From assembly GCA_029851415.1 (NCBI GenBank), contig CM056744.1, positions 68,318,172 through 68,382,171 of the forward strand: a stretch of DNA of 64,000 nucleotides, given 5' to 3'. Below, one piece after another: positions 22,346 through 34,700 of this stretch (position 1 is its first letter; each line of letters starts with the position of its first letter). The notes under the pieces were generated by a model, which was not told the DNA's origin, made no database searches, and saw only the letters and a list, made by a program, of their open reading frames with translations. This DNA comes from Eretmocerus hayati. Its lineage: Eukaryota; Arthropoda; Insecta; Hymenoptera; Aphelinidae. The position numbers and the translations under genes are program-made.

Positions 22346-23111
22346 GGATCAAATGAAACTCATGATATGCATCGGTAGTTACCATATGAGGATTTGATAA
22401 CCGAAGGTCGGTATGGGCGGTTCCATTCAATCCCCTAAGGAAAAAATCTCTTGATTAGACAGATAAAGAAAGAGCTATCGTCGGTAAGGTAGATCCCGTG
22501 TAATTTTCTCCAGGCGTGGAGGGAAGCATTACGTGCGTGCGTTTCAAGAGAGAGATATCTTCATCGAGATAATACACTAACACATGTTAACAACCGGTGC
22601 ACCCATTTCATAAAATTTCGAACAATCGATGAATACTAACGGTTCGAAATGAATAAATATACTCATATATATGTTACGGGCAATGTCCGATTTTGGGCAT
22701 TGTCGACAATGCCCGGTTATTGTCGACAATGCCCAGGGTGTTCCGGGCACCATTAAATGGCTCAGATCCAGCTTAGGAAACGGAAATTAGCTATCGAGTC
22801 TAACTGAATATTTATCCTGCGGACCAAAGATGCTGAAAGATTGAATCAATCCCAACTGCTGTGATGATCTTTCATGATTGAGTGTGAATAGGAATCAATT
22901 GCTTGACATAAGAGCATTTCTTTAAAGCTTATAAATACAGAGAGTGTTTGAAAAATGTGTAATACATTTTTGATCCATGTATCGGAATAATAAGAGAATA
23001 CATTGTGACGAGGTAAACCGCCACACGCGATAGAGCTAATGAGCAGACAAAAGTTAGGAAAGTATAGAGAGAGAGAGAGAGGCGCGAGAGAGAGAGAGAG
23101 AAGTAAGATCA

Positions 23112-23470
23112 TCAGCTGTCATCATCGGCGTCGTCACCGTTGTCGTCGTCGTTGATGGTCAGCTTGGCGCGAGCCATCACTGCGTGCGATCGCGACGATC
23201 CGACGGGCAAATATCCGCGCGCGCGATGCGCAAGTGTGTGTGTGCCTCGACCCTGGCCCCGGCCGTCGGCCACGCGCGTGAGTGAAGGAGTGCAACATCG
23301 CCGAGGAGTAGCCGTGTAGCCGTCCGGTCCGAGCCCAGGATGCGGTGTTTGCGATAGCCGTCTGGGATATGTCGGCCCGGATGCGAGGCGCCGGCCCGAG
23401 TTACGCGGATAGCGTGTGTATGGTGAGTCTCTCTCCCGTGCGTCCGAAATCTCTCTCACGCGACTAAAGT
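23112..23470 (+). promoter_or_regulatory. CpG-rich block, possible promoter or first exon
   Basis: GC- and CpG-rich sequence stands out from AT-rich surroundings and ends in GTGTGTATG directly followed by GTGAGTCTC, a good donor. It could be a 5' exon of an unseen gene, with the ATG at the exon border, or captured host sequence inside the element. The minus-strand ORF across it is low-complexity (DDDNGDDADDD) and not credible. Confidence 0.2.
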
Positions 23471-24298
23471 CAGAGCAAGTAGCTAGTAGTATATTCTAGC
23501 ATATGAAGCGAGATATTTGTATCATTATGTATGATTTCTATTTCTTTTGTTTAGAATAAATAACCGAAGGTCACGCGAAAGGTGACCCACAGTTCAATAT
23601 AAAATCTAGCGTCTGAGTAAAAGTTATTTATTAGTTATATTTATATATGAATAGAGTGAACCCATTTTCCTAAAATCCCTCATCCCTTCAGGTTGAGATG
23701 AAGCAGATATGGGTAATTACTCAAGGGCTCGTTACCTCATCGCAACTTAATACGACGAAATCATTATCACTCATGAATACAGTAAAAAACACACTTTAAG
23801 TACATCAGATTCTATCACAGTAAAATGAATCGCTTATTGGACTATTACCATTCGGTACCGAGGCGCGACTACACTTCAAGGCGAACACTGGACCGCGCGA
23901 GTTCTGCAAGCGTGTACACTGTGAAAATTTTCATCTAAAACCTCCAACCAAACAGTTGAATGATATATGCAATCAGCTGGCTCAATAAAAATTTTAACCA
24001 TGTGGTTGAAAATTCAACTAGCTTTATGAAAGACTATGTTGAATTTTCAACCAAAATGTTGGAGTTCTCAGTCAATCAGCTAGTTAAATTTTCCAACAAC
24101 TGCTTGAATTTCCTCGGGAAAATAATCCACAGTTTACTTATCACGCTTTGGATTGACTCGTGCAAGCATCGCAGCATTCTGGAAAGGGTTATTGGCTGAT
24201 TTATTTCTTTTTAATTTGCACATTTTCAACCTGTTTTCGAAGTTATTGAGCAAGACCCACAGTCTTAGATGAGTTCCCAACAACTAAAGCCACCGAGA

Positions 24299-24420
24299 AG
24301 CACCTATGAAAAATCACATTGTTACCGGTGGGGATTCAAACCGCTTATCAGTGGCATAAGCGGATAAACCTTATGATTGTATGCATGTGGGTGATACTGA
24401 CACAAAACTGTGAAAAGTCC
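24299..24420 (-). repeat. Possible tRNA-like SINE fragment
   Basis: The minus strand carries GGTTTGAATCCCCACC, a B-box-like match, after GATAAGC and CGCTTATGCCAC. No convincing A box or stem set is visible. Low confidence. Confidence 0.25.
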
Positions 24421-24635
24421 GCCCAGTTCCAGGCTAGCCGAACCTAACTTGATGCCATGAAAATATCACGGCACTTTGTGATGTGGTCGTGATCGGAAAG
24501 CCTTGGGCATTGTGGACAATGCCCGGGCAATGTCCGAAATACACAACGAACGCGGACATTGCCCAATATATCCGACATTGCCCGTAACATATATATCTAT
24601 AACGATCATATACTCACATATATATATATATATAT

Positions 24636-27600
24636 ACTCATATATAATACAATCTGTTTCAGAAGGTGTGTACATACTGTAACCGGGGGGTAGCAAAAAA
24701 ATTGTAAATTTCATTCGTCTATTCAAAATTTTTTGTAAACCCTCGTGGTTTTTGTAACTTTTACTCAAAATTTGGCATTCCGCTTGTAATGCTAAGCGTG
24801 TAATGATTAGCAGTTAATCATTACACAAAAGCATTACATCGAATATTTGTGTTGTCTGCTATTGTTGTTTTGACGCGATGTGCCGTGTTTCCGACTCGTG
24901 CGTAGATGCTGAGTAAGATATTTTTTCGCGGGATTTCACGGAGCGTGTGTTGAATCGAATTTAGACTGCAGTGAAGGCGAGTGTGATGAAGTCCTGCAGT
25001 GCTGGGCAGTAAGGGCAGCGTATCGGCAGTGGCGGCGGCGGCTGCACGCACGCACTGCATCATCATAATGGAGTTATTTTTTGCACGCAATGCTTTTTGT
25101 TGTGTTGTTTATCGTGCTGTGGGCGAGGCGTGTATCAGTCTGATTGTGATGTGTTATTGGATGTTTGCGGGCGATCGCCTGCAAATCATTGAATCAGACA
25201 ACTGATGCAGCGGAAGAAATGCCCATAAGCATGTTGTGTCTTCTGCTACAGCTGATCTTGGTGCGTCCGTTAGCAGCCGGCTTTTAATGGAGTTCGTTTT
25301 ATGTCGTTTACCTCCAACTCCGAGTTTATTGTTGATCCACAGAGTCTACGAGAAACAGCTGTAGTGTAACGAGTGGAGTTATCAGATAAGTATTATTTAT
25401 GTAACTAAAAGACGATCTTCCCTATTTTGAAAATGATTCTTTGTTCCTTTTCTCACTCTTTCAGTTTCATGTGGCGTGAGTGATTGACTATGACAAATGC
25501 TGTGTGGCCTGTCGAATGAGGATTGTCATAACTTCATTGCTTGTGCTGTCAATTGATGCACTTGGTGTCTTGAGTCTCTGTGAGTAAAACCTTACTGAAT
25601 CACCTACCTGGCATCCTCTCAGCCTCTATTTTGACTATATCAATTTTTTTTTTTTTTCGTAGTCTCTTTGTTTAATCAACGAGATGAGTCCAAAAATTTT
25701 GTTTTATGTCATCTGTCTCACAATCTCAAGTGCTGGCCCGAGGAAATTCGTGGCGTGCGCGAGAATTTCCCAACTAAGCGTACGCGAAGTACCCAATATC
25801 AGGTAGCTATTGTCGGCCTTTGTTAGTTTCTCGCGTGCGCGATGAATTACCAACTTAGGGTACGCGTTCCAAATGAAGGAGTTCACATCGGCCGTGGAAA
25901 ATTCTCGCGTGCGCGAAATATTTCCAGTTTGGCTCACGCGAGACCTAACATCACTTATCCGTGTATGATTCCACGTGCGCGAGAAATTTCCAATTTGGTT
26001 ACGCGACGCCCGAGTTTTGGGAGTTCACATGGACGCTGGCGCGAGACTTCATTTAACTTAGCTCACGTGAGGATCACGTTAAGGAGTTTACATCGACCAT
26101 GGATGATGCTCGCGTGTGTAAAAAATTTCCAACATAGCGTACGCGAGGTCCAAGTGAGCCCGGGAAAATTTATCGCGTGCGCGAGAATCCTTCAACTTAG
26201 CATACGGAAAAGACCCAACATCAGAAGCTTATTCCGGACTCAATACTTCGTTGCGTGCGCGAAAAAATACTAACTCAGCGTACGCGAGACCCAAATTTAG
26301 GTGTTTACATCGGCCATGGAAAATTCCGCGTGCGTGGAAAATTTTCATCATAGCGCACGCGAAGCTCAAGTGAGTTCGGGGCAATTCATCGCATGCGCGA
26401 GAATTTCCCAACTTAGCGTACGCGAAAGACCCAACATCAGTAGCTTCTCTCGACCGTGGTGAATTCTCGCGCCGCGATAAATCTCCAACTTAGCGTACGC
26501 GGGACCCAAGTTCACGAGTCCACAACGACCATGGAAGATTCACGCGTGTGCGTAGGAATTCTAATCTCAGCATACGCGAGACGCAAGGATAGGAGTTCAC
26601 ATCTGCTGTGGCAAATTCTCGCATGCGCGGTGATACTCCAACTTAACGCACGCGAGGCCCATATTTGAGAGTTCACATCGGCCATGGAATGTCCTCGCGT
26701 GCGTGAAAATTCCTCGAGCTTGAGGAAATTTTTCGCGTCCGCGAGAATTTTCCAATTCAGCGTACGCGAAGGACTCAATATCGGAAGCTTCTCTCGGCCC
26801 TTGATATGTCCTTGCGTGCGCAAAAAATTCCCAACTTAGTGCACCCAGCCCGAAGTTTAGGAGTTTAACTCAGCCGTTGAAAATTCTCGCGTGCGCGAGA
26901 GATTCTCAACTTAGCGCACGCGAAGCCCAGGTTTGATACGTCGGACATGAAAGATTCTCGCGTACGCGATAAGTTTCCAACTTAGCGTACGCGAGGCTCA
27001 ACATCGAAATTGGTCAGTTCACCTCAACCATGAGAATTTTTCGCAGGCGCGAGAATTCCCGAGCTCCGAAAATTTGTCGCGTGCGCGAGAATTTCCCAAC
27101 TTAGCGTACGCGAAAGACTCGTCATCAATAGTTCTTCTCGGCCGTGGTGAATTCTCGCGTGTTAGATAAATTCCCAACTTAGCGTACGCGAGGCCCAAGT
27201 TTTGAAGTTCACATCGGCCATGGAGAATCCTCGCGTAAGCAAAAATTCTCAACTTGGCTCACGCGAGACCCAACATCAGTAGCTTCTCTCAGCCGTGGAA
27301 AATTCTCGCGTGCGCGAAAAAATTCAATTTTTCGTACGCGAGGCTCAATTTTTGGGAGTTTACATCGGCCATGGGAGATTCTCGCGTGCGCGAATAATTT
27401 CCAAAATAGTGTCCGCAAAATCCCAGTGAGCCCGGGGGAATCCATCGCGTGCGCGAAAATTTTCAACTCAGTGAAAAAAGTGTTTTTAGTAATTTCACTT
27501 GAAGTGTTTTCTGCGAGTTTGCGGAAGGGGTGGGCTCAACATATTCTTATTGGAACATTTTTGACAACTTTAGTCTGCCGTAACATTTCCCAATGTACTC

Positions 27601-28456
27601 GAGCTCATGTTATAGCTTGTTTCAAGACCTCTAAAACAACCTCAAGTACGTCTGATTTAATTTATCCAATGGAGAAAAACGATGTTAAGAGGCGTGAAAG
27701 CGCATAAGGAGTATAACACGTATCGATGTGAGATCAGGCTGTTTTGTAGCACGGGAATCAATTTTTCTCGAGTGCAACGAGGGACAAATATTCCCCGTGC
27801 CCAAAACGGCCCGTCAAGCGAGGTCCATATACTGTTTTTGGTGTCAGGGTGACTAAGCGCCAATCTTCCTAACTAAGCCGGGAGGAAAGATGGCTGTTTA
27901 GTCGCTCGATGCCAAAAATTGTTTTTATTGGCATGCGTCCCCATACGTAGCTCTTTGCCGGTCCAAAACACTATTTTCGACTTATTTGGCCGCGATAAAT
28001 ATGTTCCGAGTGGTAAAAAAATCGTACTAAACGCTCTTCCGAGATAACCACAAGGGGGGCATGTTGGGTACACACCACTTTGGCATTCCTGTTTCACAAA
28101 CGATCTCCGTATTTTGCTCATAAAATTGCTCTGAATCCGAGATTTGCAAGTTTGCAATAAGAATTCTGAAGGTATTGAAAAAAGAAATTTAATGCGCTAA
28201 AGCACGTTGTGATTGGTCAAGTCAGAAATTTTTGTAATCGGTTTTACTGAACACAATTTCGTTGGCGATTTTTGAAGTGTGCAAACACGATAAATGCAGA
28301 AACTAACTTAATATTTCTTGAGAGATGCAGAAATCATCCGGGGTAGGTCCAAATCAATATTTTTTTCATATTCTAACGTTTCAAACGTAAAAAAAGTTGC
28401 CCGAAGGTCAACGAGTGCCCAGCTCTGAGATCGGCATGTGGGGGCACGTTGGGGGC
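24636..28456 (+). repeat. Left arm of a 15.3-kb giant foldback element
   Basis: Starting at ACAATCTGTTTCAGAAGG, this sequence is the reverse complement of 36326-39917 almost throughout, with small substitutions and indels. One example is CATTACACAAAAGCATTACA near 24825 against its inverse near 39735. It includes an array of CGCG-rich units and a unique inner segment ending GTGGGGGCACGTT. Arm divergence argues against a simple assembly fold. No transposase is encoded. Long TIRs holding tandem arrays are the hallmark of Foldback/Galileo-type elements, though membership is not shown. Confidence 0.85.
25738..27470 (+). repeat. Array of about 75-bp units with CGCG palindromes, left copy
   Basis: Each unit reads roughly TCGCGTGCGCGAGAATTTCC, AACTTAGCGTACGCGAG, then a spacer ending TTCACATCGGCCATGG. 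That gives two near-palindromes per unit, and about 23 units fit the span. Units vary by point changes, and two spacer types alternate irregularly (one with CCCAACATCAGTAGCTTCTC). Confidence 0.85.
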
Positions 28457-28663
28457 ATGTTGTTACCGCGCCTGGTACTCGGTCATGCCTGGTCGTGTAC
28501 CAAAATTCGCGGTATACGACCAAGCATGGTCAAGCATGACCAAGCACGACCGAGCATCTGAGGAAATACCCCCTATTCATATCTCATCTCGATAACAATG
28601 ATGCAGTTGATACTTTTTGGAAGCAGGCGCGGATCCAGCGGTTTCGCTTGGGGGGGGGGGGGG

Positions 28664-28726
28664 CATGGTTGGTTGTCTGAGCATACATGTATGTGTACAT
28701 CATGTATGCTCAGACAACCAACCATG
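28664..28726. repeat. Perfect 26-bp hairpin with 11-nt loop
   Basis: CATGGTTGGTTGTCTGAGCA plus six more bases pairs perfectly with 28701-28726. It lies directly after a 13-G tract (28651-28663) and before a CA repeat (to about 28775). Confidence 0.9.
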
Positions 28727-28797
28727 TACACACACACATACACACACAGACGCACACACACACACACACACACAGGTAAAGGTGCACGCTTACAATA

Positions 28798-29095
28798 AAA
28801 AGGTTAAAAAATATTTTAGAGATCGCTTTCATGGGTATGAAAATTATTGAGAGTAAAGTATTTTAAAAAAGAAGTTTGAAAAATATCAACATTTTGAACA
28901 CCACACACCTCAACAGCGTGGGGTGCCGAAGTGGAGAGTATGCGGTACAAGTCTCTTCTATGGTACCCCACGCTTTTACGGTGTGTGGTGTTCAAAATGT
29001 TGATATTTTTCAAACTTCTTTTTTAAAATACTTTACTCTCAATAATTTTCATACCCATGAAAGCGATCTCTAAAATATTTTTTAACCTTTTTATT
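28798..29095. repeat. Nearly perfect palindrome, arms about 112 nt
   Basis: The left arm 28798-28909 and right arm 28981-29095 are almost identical in inverse. The 70-nt loop itself has a GCGTGGGGT/ACCCCACGC pair. The near-identity implies recent origin or gene conversion. Confidence 0.9.
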
Positions 29096-29489
29096 TCCTT
29101 TCTTTTAGTGAGAGTAATTTTTGATGTCGCACCGAACGTTGAAGTTCAATCGTGGCTCAAATTATCACTTGATCCAAGTTTTGATTCCGTGGTTTGGATG
29201 TGATCTTCCAAATTGGAAGATGTATCAAATACCCATAGATTCACGCATCTGATCGAACAATTTTCTGACAATAATAGTGATTGGACCGTAAGCCCATGCT
29301 TGATGATTGATGAACTCCATTTGAAAACAACAGATGAAGAATAGTGGTGTCTCGGATTGGTTTTTTGTGGTTTTGATTTCATTCTGTGGTCTGAAATAGG
29401 TATAAAGTGTCCACCCACTGAGAGGTCCCAAAAAAATTTCGGAGTCGCCTGCGGAGCTATTTTTGTTTCGCTGATTCCACCAGAGCATC

Positions 29490-29806
29490 AAATTATGATC
29501 TTTTTTCACTAAAGGGACTAGGCGGGTAAGCATGGTGAATTGGCCCTCGTCGGGTTTGGCCCCTGAGTGATTTCCCCCAGTTTCTGATACCAATGTGAGT
29601 GGGAAGAAAGGTTTTTTAGGTCCCAAGGTCGTCCTCATCTTCTAGGGTACCCTAAAAACTATCTAAAATGCGCTAAAAATCGATGTTCCTTTCATTCAAT
29701 CGCATCCTGGAGCATTTCAATGGATCAATCTGGACTTCCTTTGACATATTTTTGAAACTATGGCAATCAACAAAAAAATTTTTGCGGACCCGTAATTGTT
29801 TATACG
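29490..29806 (+). repeat. Inner palindrome, left arm part 1
   Basis: Reverse complement of about 34430-34700 (for example TTGCGGACCCGTAATTGTTT at 29788 against its inverse near 34425). The pairing then jumps across an insertion and resumes at about 32185. Confidence 0.8.
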
Positions 29807-32178
29807 GCTTGTCTATACGGCCGGACTCGCGTACGCGAAGACTTTGCAAGGTGTCGGTCCAAATATGGAGAACAAGCACATTTTCGTGTACGCGAAGGAA
29901 GAAGCCTTCGCGTACGCGAAGGATTCCTGATTTTGCATAAACGACAATGGCGTGGAATTGATTCTCGCTTCAATCCGAACTACGAGGGCGAAGGGAGCCC
30001 ATTCTTTGCCTATGCGAAGACTTTGCCAGGTGCGCGTGCAAAAATTTTCGCGTACGCGAAGGCTTTGCAGAGCGCCGTTTCAAAAATCTTCGCGTACGCG
30101 AATGAGCCATCATTTCGCTTCGCGCTCAGAGCATTTAATTCAGGAAATTTTATGAAGCAGTCTTACCAGTCGTTTTTAACTAGAATTTCCTCACGGGGAA
30201 AGTTAGTTGATGATTGGTGGGCTCCGAGTGACATTATTTCCTCACGGGAAAAGTTAGTTGATGATTGGTGGGCTCCGAGTGACATTATCAAGACAAAAAA
30301 TCGAGTTTCTTCGTGTTTTTCTACAACCAATCAGAGAAAAACATCAGCGTTGACCACCCTAAAAGCTACGCGCTCTTTCATTATCGGTGGAATGCGGGAC
30401 CCGCGAGAATAATTGATGGCAGTCTCCTAGTCACATTTTTGGGTCAGAAAAACAATTTCCTTCATGTTCTCTCAAGAACAAGAAGGAGAAACCAGCAGTG
30501 GCGGCACCGCGAGCCTTTACGGGGGAAAATCCAGGTTGAGCAACATTTTTGCAACTCAGTATCGGCATTGGTAACCACCCGTCTTAGTTTGCGAACACTG
30601 TAACTTTGTTTGGGATCAGAAACTAGGCAAGAGCAAGACGAGTGGTCACCAAACCAGATACTGAATCGCAAAACCCGTGCTTAACCTGAATTTCTTTCCG
30701 GAAAGGCTCGCGTGGCCAACCCTGATGTTTTTCTCTATTTGCTCATGGAAAAACATGGAGAAACTTGAGTTGTTGGCTCGATGAAGTCACTCGGGGTCCA
30801 CCAAGCATCAGCCAACTCTTCTGGAAATTCTGAGTGGAAAATGACTGGTGAGGCTGCTTCACGAAATTCCCTGCATCAAATGCTATGATCGCAAGCGTAT
30901 GCGCGTACGCTTGCGCTTGGAGCATTTGATGCAGAGAATATCATGAAGCAGCCTTAGCAGTCGTATTTTACTTGGAATTTTGACAAGTGAAGAGTTATTG
31001 ATGATTGTTGGGCCCCGAGTGACATTATCAAGCCAAAAAATTAAATTCTTTCATCTTTTTCCTTAAACAAATAGAGAAAAACATCAGTGGTGGCCACGCG
31101 AGCCTTTTCGGAAGGGAATCCAGGTTGAGCAATGTTTTCGCGATTTTGTATTCGGATTGGTGACCACCCGTCTTAGCTTACGAAGACTGAAAACTTGTTT
31201 GGGATCAGAAACTTGGCAAGAGCAAGATGAGCGGTCACCAATCCGGATACTGAATCGTGGAAACGTTGCTCAACCTGTATTTTCTCCCGAGGAAGCTCGC
31301 GTTGCACCGCTGATGTTTTTATGTATTTGTTTATGGTAAAACATGAAGAAACGGGATTTTTTCCGCTCGATAATGTCACTTGGGGCTCACCAATCATCAA
31401 CCAACACTTCACTTGTGAAAATTTTGAGTAAAAAGGACTGAGACTCGGCTACTTCATGAAATTTTCTGCATCAAATGCTTCAAGCGCAAGCGTATGCGCG
31501 TACGCTCTCACGATGAGCGCATCCTACGTAGAACGGGCCCTTGCAAAGTCTTCGCGCACGCGAAATCATGGCCCCTTCGTGTACGCGAAGGTTTTCAAAA
31601 TGGCGCTTTGCAAAGCCTTCGCGTACGCGAAAATTTGTGGATGCGCACCTCGCAAAGATGGGCTTCCTTCGCCTTCGTAGTTCGTATTAAAGCGAGAATC
31701 GATTCCACGCTTTTGTCGCGCGTGCGAAATCAGGAATTCTTCGCGTACGCGAAAATATGCCTGTTCTCCATATTCGGACCGACACCTTGCAAAGTCTTAG
31801 CGCACGCGAAAGGGTCCATTTTTCGCGTACGCGAAAATTTTCGGAAAGTCACCTCGCAAAAATCTTCGCGGACGCGAACCGGGAAATTTTTCGCGTACGC
31901 GAAGGGAGCCCATCTTCGCGTACGCGAAAAATTTTCCGGTTCGCGTACGCGAAGATTTTTGCGAGGCGACTTTCCGAAAATTTTCGCGTACGCGAAGAAC
32001 GGACCCTTTCGCGTACGCGAAGGCTGGGCCCAGGGCCCGCGGTCTCTCGCGTACGCGACGGATTTCCTAGGGATTTTTTCGGCGAAGACGTCACATGCGT
32101 CGTCCACCAGAACTCTCTTTTCGCGTACGCGACTTCGCGTACGCGAGTCCGGCCGTATAGACAAGCCGGAAATGCCGT
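29806..32178. mobile_element. Insertion with inverted ends, packed with CGCGTACGCG palindromes
   Basis: The ends ACGGCTTGTCTATACGGCCG (about 29808) and its inverse (about 32150-32172) bound 2.4 kb missing from the opposite arm, which shows it inserted later. It holds at least a dozen exact copies of CGCGTACGCG, mainly at 31600-32140. It also holds duplicated blocks near 30170-31420 (a repeated segment with GTTAGTTGATGATTGGTGGG). The palindrome reads without stops in all frames (FAYAK, SRTRK, RVRE), giving spurious ORFs of up to 240 codons. Confidence 0.7.
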
Positions 32179-32184
32179 TGTTTA

Positions 32185-32455
32185 TAAAGGCCCCGAAAAA
32201 GATTCAGAAAGGATAACAATTGATTTTTAACCCATTTATCTGCAATTAAGACTTTAGAAAACCATCTCATCGTGTTTGCTGGGTCATTTTACATCGACAA
32301 CCGTTTCGCAAAGTATCATTTTTGGTGGTGAAAAGTAATCAAAAATGCGAAAAACCACTTTTAAAGCAAATTTTAATTCAGTAATTTGCATCTCTTGCAC
32401 ATGCGCGTCACTCTGCATCTCTGAAAATATTTTCAATCGATAGAAACCGAATCCG
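32185..32455 (+). repeat. Inner palindrome, left arm part 2
   Basis: Reverse complement of about 34150-34410; both contain ATCATTTTTGGTG/CACCAAAAATGAT. With 29490-29806 it forms the interrupted left arm. Confidence 0.8.
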
Positions 32456-33010
32456 TGGTCAGTTTTGTCCCCAGCCCCCAAGATTTTCCATTAGACTCAA
32501 AAAACCGACCCCAGTGTTGAGAGTCGTTCTCAGCCTTGTTAGTAACAAGTTGTTACACACGTTTGAGATGTGTGACGAGTGTGTAAGTAGGTTCGATTCG
32601 AATACATATTGAATAGAACTATGTTTTCCCATGTATTTTGACGAGTGAAAGACGATGCCGATGGTTTTGAGGCTCGGGAATGAGATGAGAGTGAGATATA
32701 AAAGGCTGCATGATGCAGTTTTCTCTGATAAGATTATATAACAAAATATACCGCCGCCAGAAAAATTTTCACCCCCATCTCATTCCCGAGCCTCAAAACT
32801 ATCGGCATCGTCTTTAACTCGTCAAAACACATGGGAAAACATAGTTCTATCCAATATGTATTCGACTCAAACCTACTCACACACTCGTCATTCATCTCAA
32901 AAGTGTGTAACAAGGCTGAGAACGACTCTCGACACTGGGGTCGGTTTTTTGAGTCTAATGAAAAATCTTGGGGGCTGGAGATCAAACTGACCACGGATTC
33001 GGTTTCTACG
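32440..33010. repeat. Palindrome of about 570 bp in the inner loop
   Basis: Arms meet near 32740. Inverse matches include TAGAAACCGAATCCGTGGTC (32443) against 32990-33008 and CATCGTCTTTAACTCGTCAA (32800) against 32640-32660. Confidence 0.85.
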
Positions 33011-33020
33011 TCGAAAAATA

Positions 33021-33970
33021 AGGTAAGTGTACCCAACTTGCCTCTGTACCCAACTTGCCCCCATATGCCGATCTCGGGGATGGGCGTTCCTTGGCCTCCC
33101 GGAATTTTTTTTCACGCTTGTTATGTTGAAATATGAGGAAGTACGTAGTTCGCGTCGACCCCGAATCACTCCTGCGTTGTCCAGAAAATCTAAAGTGATT
33201 TTTCTATTTTTCGTGATTGCTTAGCTAAGAAAGCACCGAGGAATTGCATTCAGTAAAAAATATGCGAATTTTTTTTAGTTCAACCAATCTTGACGTACCT
33301 TAGCGCATTCGATTCCTTGTTTCAAGACCTTCAGAATCCATTTTCCAAAATTGCAAAATTTGAATATGGAGCTGTTTTATGTGCAAAACACGGAGACGAT
33401 TTGTAAACAAGGATGTCAACATCGGAGTGTACCTAACATGCCCCCATATGTCTATCTCGAAAGGGCGTGCAGTGCGACTATTTTTACCACTCGGAACGTG
33501 TTTATCACGTCAAAATAGGTCAGAAATAGTGTTTCGAACCACCGAAAAGCTCCAAATGCGCGTGCACGGCGATAAAAACACTTTATCGCCAATTTCCATC
33601 ATTTACTTCGGAAGAATTGAGACAGTTCGGCTCCAATTGATCCAAATTCGACGTAGTTCAGTGCATTTTGAAGATCTTTGAACAAGCTTCAGTATGAGCT
33701 AAAGCACGTTGAAAATCGTTGAAGTGAACCAAAGTTATCAAGGAAAAGGCTTAATGGGGGAAAGTTGGGTACACACAACTCCCAAAAATCACCTTTTGGG
33801 AGAATTCAAACAGTTTGACTCCAGTTGGTCCAAATTGAATGTACCTTAACTTATTTTGAAGGTCTTAAGACAAGGTTTAAAATGAGCTAAGGTACGTTGG
33901 TAAATATGGAGATGGGCCAAAGTTATTAAGAAAATGGCTTAATGGGGGCAAGTTGGGTACACTTACCTTA
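33021..33970. mobile_element. TIR element with AAGTGTACCCAACTTGCC ends
   Basis: The left end GGTAAGTGTACCCAACTTGC and right end GGGGGCAAGTTGGGTACACT (inverse) bound 950 bp. Related strings recur at 33430, 33755 and at the inner end of the giant right arm (36316), so the family also borders the larger structure. No coding capacity. Confidence 0.65.
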
Positions 33971-34149
33971 CATTGAAATCACATTTCACGTATTTGAAAC
34001 ATTCCGACTCAAAAATCGCATTTTTCAGGCCCATTGAAGGGGGCATGGGTTCACGGATTTGGTACCTTGGATTTTTCAACTTTTTGGACCACCTGTATCT
34101 CGGGTTCTACTGCGTCAAATCGACTTTCCCAAGTAGTCATTTTGAAGGA

Positions 34150-34700
34150 AATCACACTGGCTATCGATTGAAAATACTTTCAGAGTTGCAGAGTGACGCG
34201 CATACGCAGGAGATGCAAATTACTGAATTAACATTTGCTTTAAAAAAGGTTTTTCGCATATTTGGCTACTTTTCAGCACCAAAAATGATACTTTTCAAAA
34301 CGGTTTTCGATGTAAAATGACCCGGCAGACACGATGACATGGTTTACTAACGTCTTAATTACAGATAAATGGGTTAAGAATCCATTTTTATCCTTTTTGA
34401 ATTTTTTTCGGGGCCTTAATAAACAATTACGGATCCGCAAAAATTTTTTTGTTGATTGCCATAGTTTCAAAAATATGTCAAAGGAAGTCCAGATTGATCC
34501 ATTGAAATGCTTCAGGATGCGATTAAATAAAAGGAACATCGATCTTAGCGAATTTTAGATAGTTTTTAGGGGGGTACCCGAAAAAATGAGGACGACCTTG
34601 GGACCTAAAAAACCTTTCTTCCCACTCACTTTGGTATCGGAAACTGGGGGAAATCACTCCGGGGGCCATACCTGACCAGGGCCGATTCACCATGCTTACC
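34150..34700 (-). repeat. Inner palindrome, uninterrupted right arm
   Basis: Pairs with 32185-32455 and 29490-29806 in inverse order and lacks the CGCGTACGCG insertion. It therefore shows the pre-insertion state. Confidence 0.8.

Larger units (their letters stand above)
22673..24588. mobile_element. 1.9-kb element with TIR GTTACGGGCAATGTCCG
   Basis: The left end (22673) and right end (24588) are inverse copies of GTTACGGGCAATGTC, flanked on both sides by AT repeats. Each end also carries the palindrome GGGCATTGT(C/G)GACAATGCCC; the left copy at 22695-22714 is perfect, and more partial copies follow. No transposase ORF is present, so this is non-autonomous. The interior holds a GA run (23072-23102) and a GC-rich block. 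Confidence 0.6.

Noticed and set aside
25700..27470. Series of ORFs with CARNFQ/ACAKIFN-like text
   Set aside because: By-products of the 75-bp CGCG array; the inverse arm gives the same peptides.
28816..29073. Two 65-codon ORFs with an identical C-terminal half on opposite strands
   Set aside because: Caused by the palindrome at 28798-29095, not by duplicated genes.
31494..32230. 240- and 157-codon ORFs rich in FAYAK/SRTRK/RVRE
   Set aside because: They arise because CGCGTACGCG reads without stops in every frame on both strands; peptide content is only the translated palindrome.
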